From Streptomyces sp. NBC_01716 (GTDB lineage Bacteria; Actinomycetota; Actinomycetes; Streptomycetales; Streptomycetaceae): a stretch of DNA of 64,000 nucleotides. Under the pieces are notes generated by a model. That model was not told the origin of the DNA and did no database searches. It was given only the letters and a program-made list of their open reading frames with translations. The DNA lies in contig NZ_CP109181.1 in assembly GCF_036248275.1 (NCBI RefSeq), positions 2,170,001 to 2,234,000 on the forward strand, read 5' to 3'. This document shows positions 43,354 to 57,523 of this stretch, piece after piece. A program made the translations under genes and the position numbers. Each line of letters starts with the position of its first letter. Positions within the stretch are counted from its first letter, which is position 1.

Positions 43354-45939
43354 CTACTCGCGCGTCCCCGCGACTTCGACCGGTCTCGTGCGCAGCGCGG
43401 CCAGTGCCGGCAGGACGGCGGCCACCACCGCCAGTACGGCGCTCGCCGCCACCATCGAGCCCAGGCTCCCCCAGGGCACGACCAGGGGCGACCGGACGGA
43501 GAGCAGCGCGAGGGCGCCTCGCAGGCCGAGGAGATTCAGGCCGGCCACGGCGGCGCCGAGGAGCGAGCCCACGGCCACGACCAACAGGGCCTCGGCCGTG
43601 ACGAGGCGGAGCACCTGCGGTTTGGTCGTACCGGTGAGCCGGAGCACCGCGAGGTCGCCCACCCGGTCGGAGGTCGCCATGACCAGGGTGTTCACCAGCG
43701 CGATCCCGGTGTAGAGCAGGGCGATCCCGAGAATCAGCAGCATCCCCAGCCGGGTGCTCTCGCTGGAGCGGGGGTGGCTCCGCTCCAGCCACGCGTCCTT
43801 CGTGAGGACGGTCGTCCCGGTCGCCCGGCCCGCCTCGTGCAGCGCGGCGTCAACGGCCGCGGCGTCCGCGCCGTCCCGCAGCTTGATGTCGACGCGATCG
43901 ACCGTGGCGCCGGGGGCGTTGCGCGGGGTGACGTACACACCGTTGTCGCCGGTGCCGGTCCGGAGCACCGCCACGATCCGCAGGGTCGCCTCGCGGCCGT
44001 CGCCCAGCCAGACCCTCACCCGCTGCCCGACCGTCCGTTCCCGCCACTCCTCGTTGACGACGATGCCGCCGTCGTCGAGATCGGCCACCCGGCCGGACGC
44101 CACGGGCAGCCGGGACACCGCCGCGAGATCCGCCGGGTCCACGGCTCTGGCCTCGGACGTCACGAGGGCAACGTCCTCTTCGAGGGCGGTCACGGCGGTG
44201 GAGCGGGAGGCGCTCACGGCCGTGCCTGGAATGCTCCGCGCGCGCGTCACGAACGCGGCAGGCAGCGCGCCGTCCTCGCCCGGCACCGCCACCACGTAGT
44301 CGGCGCTCGTCTGCGTCGCGGCCTCGGTGGCCTTGGCCTCGTTGATCGTCGCGGTCGTACCCAGGAGGGAGGCGGCGAGCGCGACGGTGATCAGGACGGG
44401 AGCGGCGACGGCCGCCGTACGGCGCACCCCGGTGGCCGCGTTCGCCCGCGCCAGCAGACCGGTGGCACCCGGCAGCCGGGCGGGCAGCCAGGTGACGAGC
44501 CTGACCAGCGGCGGCACGAGCACGGGCGCGTACAGGGCGAAGCCGACGATCAGCAGCATCGGCCGGGTGAGGTAGGTCTTCCTCTTGAGGGCCTCGCCGG
44601 GATCGTTGGCCAGCGACCATACGAGCAGTCCCAGGCCGGCCAGCAGGACGAGGGCTCCGAGCAGCCGACGGCTCGGGGGCATCGCTCGGCTGTCGACCGC
44701 CGCCTCACGCAGCGCCTCTGTGGGCTTGATCCGGCCCGCCCGCCAGGAGGACGTCAGGACGCCGGCCATCGCCACGCACAGGCCCGTCCAGAAGGCCGTG
44801 TGCAGCGGCCAGGTCTGGTCGCCGATCGCGAACCAGGACGGTGCGACGCCGTTTCCGACCAGCCACGCGGCGATCCGCGGTGCGCCGAGGACGCCGAGCA
44901 GGCAGCCGGTGGCCGAGGCCGGCACGGCGACGAGGACCGCCTCGGCGAACACCGTCCGCCGTAGCTGCCGTGGAGTGGCGCCCGCCGTACGGAGCAGACC
45001 GAACTCACGTCTGCGCTGGGCCACGGCGAAGGCGAAGGTCGACGCCACCACGAAGACCGAGACGAAGCAGGTGATGCCCGCCGCCGTGCCCAGCAGCGCG
45101 TTGACCGCGACCAGGGCCTCGCTGTCGCGGTCCGGGTCGGGGTCGGCCCTGCGCCGTTCGTCGCCGGTCAGGACCTCGAACCCGGATCGGGCGTCGGCGG
45201 CGGCGTCGTCGTCCTGGGCGTCGTCGGCGGTCGCCCGTACGGCCTTCCGTACGGCCGTCGCGTCCGCATGCACCACCAACGCGGAGATACGGGGCGAGAG
45301 TTGGGCTGCTTCGGCATCGGTGAAGAACACGGCGTTCTCGAAGTCCGTCGCGCCCACGGTGCCGACGACGGTGCGGTCGTCGGCACCGTCCGGGGTCACG
45401 ACCCGCACGCGGTCGCCGACCTCCACGCCGCCGTCGGCCCGCTCCTCCGCACGGGGTGCCTCGGCGACGACGATCTCGTCGGATGTCGCGGGCGCGCGTC
45501 CGCCCGTGAGCCGGTACGGCGTGGCCGCCGCGACCGACCACGGATGTCCCACCGCACCGTCTCCGTCAGCCGCCCCGTCCGCCCTGTCGGTGGCACCTCC
45601 TCCCGAGGATGCGTCGGCGAACGACACCGGGAACGTCCGGTCCTCGACGGTGCGGCCGAGCCGCGCGAGTTCGGCGGCCAGGCCGTCCGGCACCGCGCGG
45701 GGTTCGGCGAGCCGCCGCGTACGGTCGCCGATCGGCGTGGAGACCCGCAGGGTGTCGGACGCCCTGACGACCACCGGGGCCGCGGCGAAGCGCTCCGGCC
45801 CCCGGTGCGGGGCCTCGAACGTGGCCGCCAGCGCGAGCCCGGTGGCGGCGATGAGCCCCACACCGAGGGCGAGGGCGACGAACGACCCGGTGAAGGTGAC
45901 CCAACGGGCCCGCATGCCCTGAAGCGTCAGCCTCAGCAC
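43354..45939 (-). CDS. FtsX-type ABC exporter permease (MacB/FtsX family)
   Basis: 861 aa, GTG start overlapping the end of the ATPase gene by 7 bp (GTGCTGA). N-terminal TM (about 15-35), then a large extracytoplasmic region (about 40-270), a first FtsX domain with three TMs (about 275-400), further TMs about 420-480, a second extracytoplasmic region and a second FtsX domain with three TMs (about 745-850). This duplicated layout fits exporters of lipids or antimicrobial peptides. No partner lipoprotein is seen. Its control should come from the divergent two-component system. Confidence 0.9.
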   Translation of the reverse strand: MLRLTLQGMRARWVTFTGSFVALALGVGLIAATGLALAATFEAPHRGPERFAAAPVVVRASDTLRVSTPIGDRTRRLAEPRAVPDGLAAELARLGRTVEDRTFPVSFADASSGGGATDRADGAADGDGAVGHPWSVAAATPYRLTGGRAPATSDEIVVAEAPRAEERADGGVEVGDRVRVVTPDGADDRTVVGTVGATDFENAVFFTDAEAAQLSPRISALVVHADATAVRKAVRATADDAQDDDAAADARSGFEVLTGDERRRADPDPDRDSEALVAVNALLGTAAGITCFVSVFVVASTFAFAVAQRRREFGLLRTAGATPRQLRRTVFAEAVLVAVPASATGCLLGVLGAPRIAAWLVGNGVAPSWFAIGDQTWPLHTAFWTGLCVAMAGVLTSSWRAGRIKPTEALREAAVDSRAMPPSRRLLGALVLLAGLGLLVWSLANDPGEALKRKTYLTRPMLLIVGFALYAPVLVPPLVRLVTWLPARLPGATGLLARANAATGVRRTAAVAAPVLITVALAASLLGTTATINEAKATEAATQTSADYVVAVPGEDGALPAAFVTRARSIPGTAVSASRSTAVTALEEDVALVTSEARAVDPADLAAVSRLPVASGRVADLDDGGIVVNEEWRERTVGQRVRVWLGDGREATLRIVAVLRTGTGDNGVYVTPRNAPGATVDRVDIKLRDGADAAAVDAALHEAGRATGTTVLTKDAWLERSHPRSSESTRLGMLLILGIALLYTGIALVNTLVMATSDRVGDLAVLRLTGTTKPQVLRLVTAEALLVVAVGSLLGAAVAGLNLLGLRGALALLSVRSPLVVPWGSLGSMVAASAVLAVVAAVLPALAALRTRPVEVAGTRE

Positions 45940-46721
45940 GGGGCCACCGCCAGGGCGGTCATCCGCTCGGCGACCCGGTCCGCGGTCGGTGAGTCGAAAG
46001 CGCCCCGTACGCGGCCGTCGGCCAGGAAAAGGACCCGGTCCGCGTACGACGCCGCCATCGGGTCGTGCGTCACCATGATCACTGTCTGGCCCCCGTCGAC
46101 CATGCCGCGCAGCAGGGTCAGGACCTCCCGGCCGGTCCTGGAGTCCAGCGCCCCCGTCGGCTCGTCCCCGAAGAGCACGTCGGGGCGGGTGACGAGCGCC
46201 CTGGCGAGCGCCACCCGCTGCTGCTGGCCGCCGGAGAGCTCGCTCGGCCGGTGCCCCGCGCGGTCACGCAGCCCCACCCGCTCCAGCACGTCGAGAACGG
46301 CGCCCCGTTTCGGTCGCCGGCCGGCCAGGCGCAGCGGGAGCGCGACGTTCTGTTCGGCGGTGAGCGAGGGAAGCAGGTTGAACGCCTGGAAGACGAAGCC
46401 GATGCGTTCGCGCCGCAGCAGGGTCAGTTTGTTCTCACTGAGCGAGGTCAGGTCGCGGTCCCCGAGCATCACAGTCCCGCTGGTGGGCCGGTCCAGTCCG
46501 GCCGTGCACTGGAGCAGGGTGGACTTGCCTGAGCCCGAGGGCCCCATGACGGCGGTGAAGGTCCCCTTGGGTATGTCGAGGGTGACCCGGTCGAGCGCGG
46601 TCACCGCCGCCGTGCCCTTCCCGTAGGACCGGGTGACGGAACTGAGCCGGACCGCCATGTCCTCCGTGAGAAGGCCGTCCGGGGCGTTGTCGTGGGCGGC
46701 GATGCTGGTCATGTCGTTCAT
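45933..46721 (-). CDS. ABC transporter ATP-binding protein (MacB/LolD type)
   Basis: 262 aa from ATG 46721 (GAGGG four bases before; GTG 46730 and ATG 46712 are alternatives). Walker [15 protein letters not shown]-loop FVFQAFNLLPSLTAEQNV, signature [16 protein letters not shown], Walker B VLFGDEPTGALDS (D-loop) and H-loop VTHDPMAA are typical for MacB-like exporters. Pairs with the FtsX-type permease that follows. Divergent from the histidine kinase gene; gap of 134 bp. Confidence 0.92.
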   Translation of the reverse strand: MNDMTSIAAHDNAPDGLLTEDMAVRLSSVTRSYGKGTAAVTALDRVTLDIPKGTFTAVMGPSGSGKSTLLQCTAGLDRPTSGTVMLGDRDLTSLSENKLTLLRRERIGFVFQAFNLLPSLTAEQNVALPLRLAGRRPKRGAVLDVLERVGLRDRAGHRPSELSGGQQQRVALARALVTRPDVLFGDEPTGALDSRTGREVLTLLRGMVDGGQTVIMVTHDPMAASYADRVLFLADGRVRGAFDSPTADRVAERMTALAVAPC

Positions 46722-46855
46722 GGCCCTCACTCAAGCCGCGCCGGCCGCCGCGCACATCACAGCAGGACGCCATGCCAATGGTGGGGCTGCGTACGGGGCG
46801 AAAGGTGGAGTTAGCTGGGTGGTCGCCCCGTGCGCAGCCCGCCTACCGTGCGTCC

Positions 46856-48214
46856 ATGCACTCCCCCAGCCTCTGGCAGGCGCTCCGGGCGCCCCGTTAC
46901 CTCCGCGGCAGGTGGCCGTGGCGCTCCGCGGCGTATCTGCTGAGCGGCGTTCTCGTCGGCTTCGCGACCCTGGTCTCACTGCTCCTGCTGGCGGTCACGG
47001 GCGGCGCGCTGGCGGTGGTCGTCATCGGCCTGCCGCTGCTGTTGATGTTCGCCCTCGCGGGCATCCCGCTGGCCGCGCTGGAGCGTCGCAGGCTGCGGCT
47101 GATCGACCCCGCTGTACTGGCCGATCCGCACCGCGAGCCGGACGGCACCGGCCTCGCCGCCTGGGTACGGGTCCGTCTCAAGGAGCCCGCCACGTGGCGG
47201 GAGTTGGGCTACGCGCTGCTCTTCGCGTTCGTGCTGTGGCCGTTGGAGGCGCTGGTCGTCGGGACGGTGCTCGTCGTCTGCGGCGGCCTGCTGGCCACGC
47301 CCGTCGTCATGGCCACGGTCGGCGGGGGCGAGGAGGTCCGCGTACTGAAGATCTGGCTGGCCCACTCGTACCCGCAGGCGTTCGCCGCGGCGCTGGCCGG
47401 TGCGCTCCTGCTGCCCGTCCTCGCCTACCCGCTGGGGGTGGTGGCCGCCGGGCGTGCGGCGTTGACCAGAGCGCTGCTGTCGTCCCGTGAGGCGGCAGTC
47501 GATTCGCGTATCGAGGAGCTGGGCCGTTCCCGGATGCGGCTGGTGGACGCCTTCGAGGCGGAACGCCGCCGGATCGAGCGCGATCTCCACGACGGCGCGC
47601 AGCAGCGCCTGGTGGCCCTGTCGATGACGCTCGGACTCGCGAGGCTGGAGAACCCCGGCGAGCCGCTGGAGGGCCTCCTGGCGAAAGCACACGACGAGGC
47701 GGGCACCGCCCTGGTGGAGATCAGGGAGCTGATCCGGGGCATCCACCCGCAGGTGCTCACCGACCGGGGGCTGAAGGACGCCGTCGAGGACATCGCCGAC
47801 CGGTCGACGGTGCCGGTCGACGTACGGTTCGAGCTGCCGGGGCGGCTGCCCGAACCCGTCGAGACGGCGGCGTACTTCGCGGTCTCCGAGGCGCTCGCGA
47901 ACGTCGCCAAGCACAGCGGGGCCGACCGCGCGCGGGTGCGCGGCGAGATCGCCAGCGGCGAGCTCGTCGTGGAGGTGAGGGACGAGGGCGCGGGCGGCGC
48001 GGACTTCTCCGGCGGCACCGGCCTCCAGGGAGTCGCGGACCGTATCTCGGTGCTCGACGGCCATCTGCTGGTCTCCAGCCCCGCCGGCGGACCCACCGTG
48101 TTCCGCGTACGGATCCCCTGCCGGCCCGCCGGCACCGCCACGAGCGCCGAACCGGCCGTCCCCGCCACCATTCCCACCGCTCCCGCCGCCGCTCCCACCC
48201 GGACGAGGACCTGA
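46856..48214 (+). CDS. NarL-type sensor histidine kinase with 4-TM sensor domain
   Basis: 452 aa from ATG 46856. No ribosome site precedes this ATG; TACCGT (46844-46849) ends 6 bp before it, suggesting a leaderless mRNA (an extension to 46772 is less likely). Four to five hydrophobic segments within about 20-210 form a membrane sensor domain; HisKA_3 with phospho-accepting His in ERDLHDGAQQR (about 240-250); HATPase_c with ALANVAKHSGA and GTGLQGVADRI. The C-terminal ~30 residues are Ala/Pro/Thr. Overlaps the response regulator by 1 bp. Similar kinases respond to cell-envelope stress. Confidence 0.88.
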   Translation: MHSPSLWQALRAPRYLRGRWPWRSAAYLLSGVLVGFATLVSLLLLAVTGGALAVVVIGLPLLLMFALAGIPLAALERRRLRLIDPAVLADPHREPDGTGLAAWVRVRLKEPATWRELGYALLFAFVLWPLEALVVGTVLVVCGGLLATPVVMATVGGGEEVRVLKIWLAHSYPQAFAAALAGALLLPVLAYPLGVVAAGRAALTRALLSSREAAVDSRIEELGRSRMRLVDAFEAERRRIERDLHDGAQQRLVALSMTLGLARLENPGEPLEGLLAKAHDEAGTALVEIRELIRGIHPQVLTDRGLKDAVEDIADRSTVPVDVRFELPGRLPEPVETAAYFAVSEALANVAKHSGADRARVRGEIASGELVVEVRDEGAGGADFSGGTGLQGVADRISVLDGHLLVSSPAGGPTVFRVRIPCRPAGTATSAEPAVPATIPTAPAAAPTRTRT

Positions 48215-48858
48215 TGTCGCGCATCGTGCTGGCCGAGGACAGCGTGCTCCTGCGGGACGGACTCAGGGGCCTGCTCGAACGCTTCGGGCACACGGTCGTC
48301 GCGGAGGCCGGGACCGCCGACGAGCTGACCGCCGCGGTGGCGGAGCACCGGCCCGACATCGTGGTGACGGACGTACGCATGCCGCCGGGCTTCTCGGACG
48401 AAGGGCTGCGGGCCGCACTGGAGTTGCGTGAGCGGCAGCCGGAACTGCCCATCCTGGTACTGAGCCAGTACGTGCAGCGCGCGTACGCCGAGGAGCTGCT
48501 CGACTCCTCGGACGGCACCAGTGTCGGCTATCTGCTCAAGGAGCGGATCGGGCACGTCGAGGAGTTCGTCGACGCCGTCCGCCGCGTCGCCGAGGGAGCC
48601 ACGGTCGTGGACCCCGAGGTCGTACGGCAGTTGCTCAGGCACCGGCGCGACCCCCTGTCGAGGCTGACGCCGCGTGAACAGGAAGTACTGGCGCTGATGG
48701 CGGAGGGCAGGTCCAACGCCGCCGTCGGCGAGGCGCTGCACGTCAGCGAGGGAACGGTGAGCAAGCACTTCGGCAGCATCCTCACCAAACTCGACCTCTC
48801 ACTGACCGACGCGACGAACCGACGCGTCCTTGCCGTGCTCGCCTACCTGCGCGGCTGA
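48214..48858 (+). CDS. NarL/FixJ-type response regulator
   Basis: 214 aa. ATG overlaps the kinase stop (CTGATG). Receiver domain with EDS near the start and phospho-Asp in VVTDVRMPPG (about 50-55); LuxR-type HTH with LTPREQEVLALMAEGRSNAAVGEAL and VSEGTVSKHFGSIL. Likely target: the divergent ABC exporter promoter (46722-46855). Confidence 0.9.
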   Translation: MSRIVLAEDSVLLRDGLRGLLERFGHTVVAEAGTADELTAAVAEHRPDIVVTDVRMPPGFSDEGLRAALELRERQPELPILVLSQYVQRAYAEELLDSSDGTSVGYLLKERIGHVEEFVDAVRRVAEGATVVDPEVVRQLLRHRRDPLSRLTPREQEVLALMAEGRSNAAVGEALHVSEGTVSKHFGSILTKLDLSLTDATNRRVLAVLAYLRG

Positions 48859-48865
48859 GTCCTGC

Positions 48866-48906
48866 CCGGTACGTCCTCTCCAGAGCCGGGTACGTCCTCT
48901 TCAGAA
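48866..48906. repeat. Tandem 20/21-bp repeat
   Basis: CCGGTACGTCCTCTCCAGAG (48866-48885) is followed directly by a near-identical 21-mer (48886-48906), in the 50-bp gap between two convergent genes. No hairpin is evident. Confidence 0.5.
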
Positions 48907-48908
48907 GG

Positions 48909-50180
48909 TCAGGAGCCGCCGTCCGCGCGGGGCGGCGGCACACGCGGGCTGCCGCGACGCAGCGAACCGCGCCGCAGCGCGCCACCTCGCAGCGCCCGGC
49001 GCATCCGCGCCCGCGCGCGCCCGCTGCCACGGCGCCGGTGCCCGTGCACGCGCGGGTCGTCCGTCACGTCGTACCGCTTCACGTACGCCCCGAGGAAGGC
49101 CTGCAGCGTCGCCACCGCGGGGATGGCGATCAGCGCGCCGACGGCACCGAGCAGCGCCGTACCGGCGACGACGGAGCCGAAGGCCACAGCGGGGTGGATG
49201 TCGACCGTCCTGGCGGTGAGTTTGGGCTGAAGGACATAGTTCTCGAACTGCTGGTAGATCACGACGAATCCGAGCACCCACAGCGCGTACCACGGGGCCA
49301 CCGTGAAGGCGATCAGCATCGGCAGGGCGCCGGCCAGATAGGTGCCGATGGTCGGCAGGAACTGCGAGACGAGGCCCACCCACACCGCGAGCACCGGCGC
49401 GTACGGGATCCCGAGGATCTCCAGGAGGATGTAGTGAGCGACGCCGGAGATGAGGGCCATCAGCCCGCGTGAGTAGATGTAGCCGCCGGTCTTGTCGACC
49501 GCGATCTCCCAGGCGCGCAGCACCTCGGCCTGCTTGGCCGGGGGCAGGACGGAGCACACGGTGCGGCGCAGCCGCGGCCCGTCGGCGGCGAAGTAGAACG
49601 AGAACAGGAAGATCGTCAGGAGCCGGAAGAGACCGCCGAGCACGGTGGTCGAGATGTCGAGCACACCGCTCGCGCTGTTCTGGACGTATCTCTGGAGCCA
49701 GTCGGAGTGGAGCAGGCTGTCCTGGACGGCCACGCGCGACAGTTCGGTGCGGAAGTTCTCGTTGATCCAGTTGATGAGTGAGTCGAGGTAGTTGGGGAAG
49801 TCCTCGACGATCTCGATGATCTGCCCCGCGAGCATCGAGCCGAGCAGGACGACGAAGCCGACGCTCGCGATCAGCACCGCGAAGAAGACGAGGAAGGTGG
49901 CGAGTCCGCGCCGCAGACCGTGCGATGCCATCCGGCTGACGGCCGGCTCGACGGCCAGGGCCAGGAAGAAGGCGATCAGGATGTTGATCAGCAGCGAGAG
50001 GAGCTGCTGGAAGGCCCACGTGCCCAACTGGAAGCAGGCGACGAGCACCAGCGCCAGCACCATGGCGCGAGGCAGCCAGCGGGGCATACGCGCCGCCCCG
50101 TCGGTGCCCCCCGCCGCGGGAGGAGGCGGCGGCGGAGATGACGGCTGGGGGTCCTGGGCTGTTTCGTCGGTCAGCGGCAC
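48909..50180 (-). CDS. AI-2E/TerC-type family transporter (UPF0118)
   Basis: 423 aa, GTG start. Eight hydrophobic segments in the AI-2E pattern: a paired N-terminal TM block (about 38-110), then a long extracytoplasmic/peripheral region with LINWINENF, then five TMs; LPTIGTYLAGALPMLIAF and QQFENYVLQPKL are family signatures. The first 30 residues are Pro-rich and the last 50 are Arg-rich, probably cytoplasmic. AI-2E proteins act as permeases or ion exchangers; the substrate is unknown here. Confidence 0.85.
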   Translation of the reverse strand: MPLTDETAQDPQPSSPPPPPPAAGGTDGAARMPRWLPRAMVLALVLVACFQLGTWAFQQLLSLLINILIAFFLALAVEPAVSRMASHGLRRGLATFLVFFAVLIASVGFVVLLGSMLAGQIIEIVEDFPNYLDSLINWINENFRTELSRVAVQDSLLHSDWLQRYVQNSASGVLDISTTVLGGLFRLLTIFLFSFYFAADGPRLRRTVCSVLPPAKQAEVLRAWEIAVDKTGGYIYSRGLMALISGVAHYILLEILGIPYAPVLAVWVGLVSQFLPTIGTYLAGALPMLIAFTVAPWYALWVLGFVVIYQQFENYVLQPKLTARTVDIHPAVAFGSVVAGTALLGAVGALIAIPAVATLQAFLGAYVKRYDVTDDPRVHGHRRRGSGRARARMRRALRGGALRRGSLRRGSPRVPPPRADGGS

Positions 50181-50205
50181 AGGGCCAGTGTCCCGTACGC
50201 GTACG

Positions 50206-50400
50206 TCACCGTTTGTCGGCGGGCACTCCCATGGCGGTGCAGACCGCCCTCCAGACGTCCTTGGCCTCCCAGCCCGCGTCGAGGGCCTCGTGCACAGTAC
50301 GGCCGCCCAACTCGGCCATCACATGGTCGCGGGCGAAGGAGTCCGCGTACGCGGGGCCGAAGTGGTCCGCCATCCGTTCCCAGAAAATCGTCAGCCGCAT
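50206..50400 (-). CDS. DUF3046 protein
   Basis: 64 aa. MRLTIFWERMADHFGPAYADSF and the end HEALDAGWEAKDVWRAVCTAMGVP match DUF3046, a small family that lies next to recA in mycobacteria and many actinobacteria. Here it is 7.1 kb away from recA, with an ABC exporter, a two-component system and the AI-2E gene between. Function unknown. 25 bp upstream of the AI-2E gene, so likely one transcript. Confidence 0.88.
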   Translation of the reverse strand: MRLTIFWERMADHFGPAYADSFARDHVMAELGGRTVHEALDAGWEAKDVWRAVCTAMGVPADKR

Positions 50401-50478
50401 GGGTCCAGTATCCCGCTCCCGGGAGTGCGGCCGGGGCCGTCGGCCCCGGAGCCACCCACCACGGACAGCCCACGCGCG

Positions 50479-50790
50479 TCAGCCGCCGAGAGCGCGTACT
50501 CCCGCGGTCACCGCGACCGCTGCCGTGATGACGACCAGGAACGGGGCACGCAGCACCAGCGCGAGCCCCGCCGCGGCGAGACCGGCCACCCTGGCGTCGA
50601 CGACCAGCGCGCCGTCTGCGCCGCCGAAGGCCTGCTGCGCCGTGAGAGCCGCCAGCAGCGCGACGGGCAGGAGTGCGGACAGCCGCTGGACGAGGGGGCG
50701 TTCCAGGACGCCCGCCGGTACGAGCAGTCCGAGCAGTTTGACGAGGTAGCAGCCGACCGCGGTCAGTCCAATGGCGATCCAGATACTCAA
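50479..50790 (-). CDS. azlD: Branched-chain amino acid export subunit AzlD
   Basis: 103 aa, TTG start in the TTGA overlap with the azlC stop. Three to four hydrophobic segments; small partner of AzlC in an efflux system for branched-chain amino acids or their analogues. AraC regulator nearby, same strand and upstream of azlC. Confidence 0.88.
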   Translation of the reverse strand: MSIWIAIGLTAVGCYLVKLLGLLVPAGVLERPLVQRLSALLPVALLAALTAQQAFGGADGALVVDARVAGLAAAGLALVLRAPFLVVITAAVAVTAGVRALGG

Positions 50791-51587
50791 CGGTCCGTCT
50801 CCTTGCGGTCGGTGGCCCCGCGGCCCTCGAACCAGAGCACCGCGGGGGCGGCGAGCGCGGCTACGAGCACCGGTACCCCGGCGGGGAGCAGCGGCAGGAA
50901 GCCGAGCCCGAGGACGACGGCGACGGCCGCGACGGCGCGCTCCGTCGTCGTCCGCAGCATGGGGGCGAGCAGGGCCAGGAAGACGGCGGGCCCGGCCGCG
51001 TCGAGCCCCCACGCGCCGGTGTCGCCGATGGCATCGGCCCCGAGCGCCCCGAGCAGCGTGGTGAGGTTCCACAGCACGTAGAGGGTGAGCCCGGTGACGG
51101 TGAAGCCGATGCGCGCGCCGCGCCGTGTGGGCTGCGCGAGCGCGACGGCCGTCGTCTCGTCGATCACCCACTGGGCGGCGAAGGGGCGTACGAAGCCTGG
51201 CAGTGCCAGCAGTTGGGACAGGCGCAGACCGTAGAACGTGTTACGTATGCCGAGGAAGAAGGCACCGGCAGCGGCAGTGAGGGGATTGCCGCCCGCCGCC
51301 AGCGCACCGACCAGTGCGAACTGAGAGGCGCCGGTGAAGACCAGCAGGCTGAGCGCGCAGCTCTGTAGGAGGCTGAGGCCCGCCCCGGCGGAGGTCACGC
51401 CGAAGGCGAAGCCGGACAGGCCGACGGCGATGCCGACCCCGAGCGCGTCGCGTACGACGGCCGAATCCGGCTTCGGCTCACCGCCGGGCCCGGCCTCCCG
51501 GCTCGTCTCCAGACCCGCCCCGCCGGAGGGCGCCGCCCGTTCCGGCCCCGCTGCCGATGATGTCTGTTCTGCCACGTCTTCTGCCAC
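50787..51587 (-). CDS. azlC: Branched-chain amino acid export subunit AzlC
   Basis: 266 aa from GTG 51587; GTG 51575 is nearly as good and the frame stays open to 51707. After a ~45-residue polar head the AzlC fold begins: LGVGIAVGLSGFAFGVTSAGAGLS, GASQFALVGALAAGG and FFLGIRNTFYGLRLSQLL (family core), then further TMs. Exports branched-chain amino acids with AzlD; the AraC-type gene upstream is a likely regulator. Confidence 0.88.
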   Translation of the reverse strand: MAEDVAEQTSSAAGPERAAPSGGAGLETSREAGPGGEPKPDSAVVRDALGVGIAVGLSGFAFGVTSAGAGLSLLQSCALSLLVFTGASQFALVGALAAGGNPLTAAAGAFFLGIRNTFYGLRLSQLLALPGFVRPFAAQWVIDETTAVALAQPTRRGARIGFTVTGLTLYVLWNLTTLLGALGADAIGDTGAWGLDAAGPAVFLALLAPMLRTTTERAVAAVAVVLGLGFLPLLPAGVPVLVAALAAPAVLWFEGRGATDRKETDR

Positions 51588-51719
51588 GTCACGGACGCTA
51601 CGGGGCGGGCTCGGGCCCCGTCTTGTACGTTCTTGCGCGCCCCGCGCCCCGCGCCCCGCGCCAAGCAGCCGGCCCGGCCCGTGGTGGCCCCCGCAACGTC
51701 CGCGCACTTCCTGCCGTAC

Positions 51720-52550
51720 TCAGGTGCCGCCCTGTGCCCGCTCCCTGCGGTACGCGCCGGGCGGCACCCCCACGATCCGGGTGAAATGCCGGTTCAGGTG
51801 CGGCTGGTCGGTGAAGCCGACGAGGCCGGCCACCTCGGCGGGGGCCGTCCCGGCGTCCAGCAGATGGCGGGCCCTGCGCACGCGCGCGTCGGTGAGCCAG
51901 GTGTGCGGAGGCATGCCGTACGTGTCCTTGAAGGCCCGCAGCAGGGCGAAGGGGCTGGTGCCCAGTTCGGCCGCGAGCCGCTCCAGCGACGGCGGGTCGG
52001 CCAGCCGTCGCTCCAGTACGGCACGCGCGCGTGCCGCCGTCCTGGCACCGGCACCCCGCGCCGTACGTTGCGGCAGCGCGCCCCCGTTCAGCCGCAGGAG
52101 GCGGGTGACGGCGACCCGCAGCAGGGTGTCGGCGGCGAGGGCGTTCCCCTCGTCGGCGGCGCGCAGGACCTGGTGGACGAGGCGGACGGCGTACGGGTCG
52201 TCGACGACGGGGGCGACGAAGCCCGGCGTACCGCTGATCCGCGTCGTCTCGGCCGCGATCTCCGCGACGAGGTCGGGGGAGGGGTAGACGGCCCCGTACC
52301 GCCAGCCTTCGGGCCCCTGCGCGTGGCCGGTGTGCGGGGTGTCGGGGTTGACCAGTGCGAGCGAGCCGGGGCCCGCGTACTGGTCGCTGCCGCCGTGGTG
52401 GAACACCTCCACGCCGTCGGTGATCGCGGCGATGACGAACGTCTCGTGGGTGTGCCTGATGAAGGTCTTGCTGATGTACCGGGCCCGCAGGAGGTCGACG
52501 CCGGGCAGCTCGGGGTAGCGCCAGTGCCGTGCCTGCTCCCGAGCCGCCAT
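51720..52550 (-). CDS. AraC-family transcriptional regulator, next to azlCD
   Basis: 276 aa from ATG 52550 (GGAGC just before). N-terminal AraC-binding cupin domain with RHTHETFVIAAITDGVEVFHHGG; C-terminal double HTH with LAAELGTSPFALLRAFKDTYGMPPHTWLTDARV and GFTDQPHLNRHFTRIVGVPPGAYRR. Typical regulator of azlCD-type exporters; ligand probably a branched-chain amino acid or analogue. Divergent from lhr. Confidence 0.9.
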   Translation of the reverse strand: MAAREQARHWRYPELPGVDLLRARYISKTFIRHTHETFVIAAITDGVEVFHHGGSDQYAGPGSLALVNPDTPHTGHAQGPEGWRYGAVYPSPDLVAEIAAETTRISGTPGFVAPVVDDPYAVRLVHQVLRAADEGNALAADTLLRVAVTRLLRLNGGALPQRTARGAGARTAARARAVLERRLADPPSLERLAAELGTSPFALLRAFKDTYGMPPHTWLTDARVRRARHLLDAGTAPAEVAGLVGFTDQPHLNRHFTRIVGVPPGAYRRERAQGGT

Positions 52551-52658
52551 TGCTCCAGTCTGCACCGGCCGCGCCGAGCCCCGCCTCCCCGGCCCACCAG
52601 CCGCCCTTTCGCCACTTCCCCGTCACTTCGACTCGTCCGTTTCCGCAGGTCCGGGCGA

Positions 52659-52681
52659 TTGTCAGTGGCGGGGTGCACGAT
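52659..52681 (+). promoter_or_regulatory. RecA-independent damage promoter (PafBC type) of lhr
   Basis: TTGTCAGTG (52659-52667), 8 bp, CACGAT (52676-52681); nonamer and spacing equal those of recA and dinG, while the -10 departs from TANNNT at the first base. The ATG of lhr lies 6 bp after the -10, so the mRNA should be leaderless, which explains the missing ribosome site. Confidence 0.7.
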
Positions 52682-52687
52682 GGGGAG

Positions 52688-57376
<4,689 letters not shown>

Positions 57377-57523
57377 CCCCAGCGCTGCGAGCCTGAGCCA
57401 GCGCCCACCCCCGCCCCCAGGTCCCGCGAATGCACCCCGTCGCCGTACATCTCCGCACGCCACACCCCGTACGCCGACCGTGACGGGAGCCCTCTCACGC
57501 GTGATCTCGCGCATGATGGAGAC

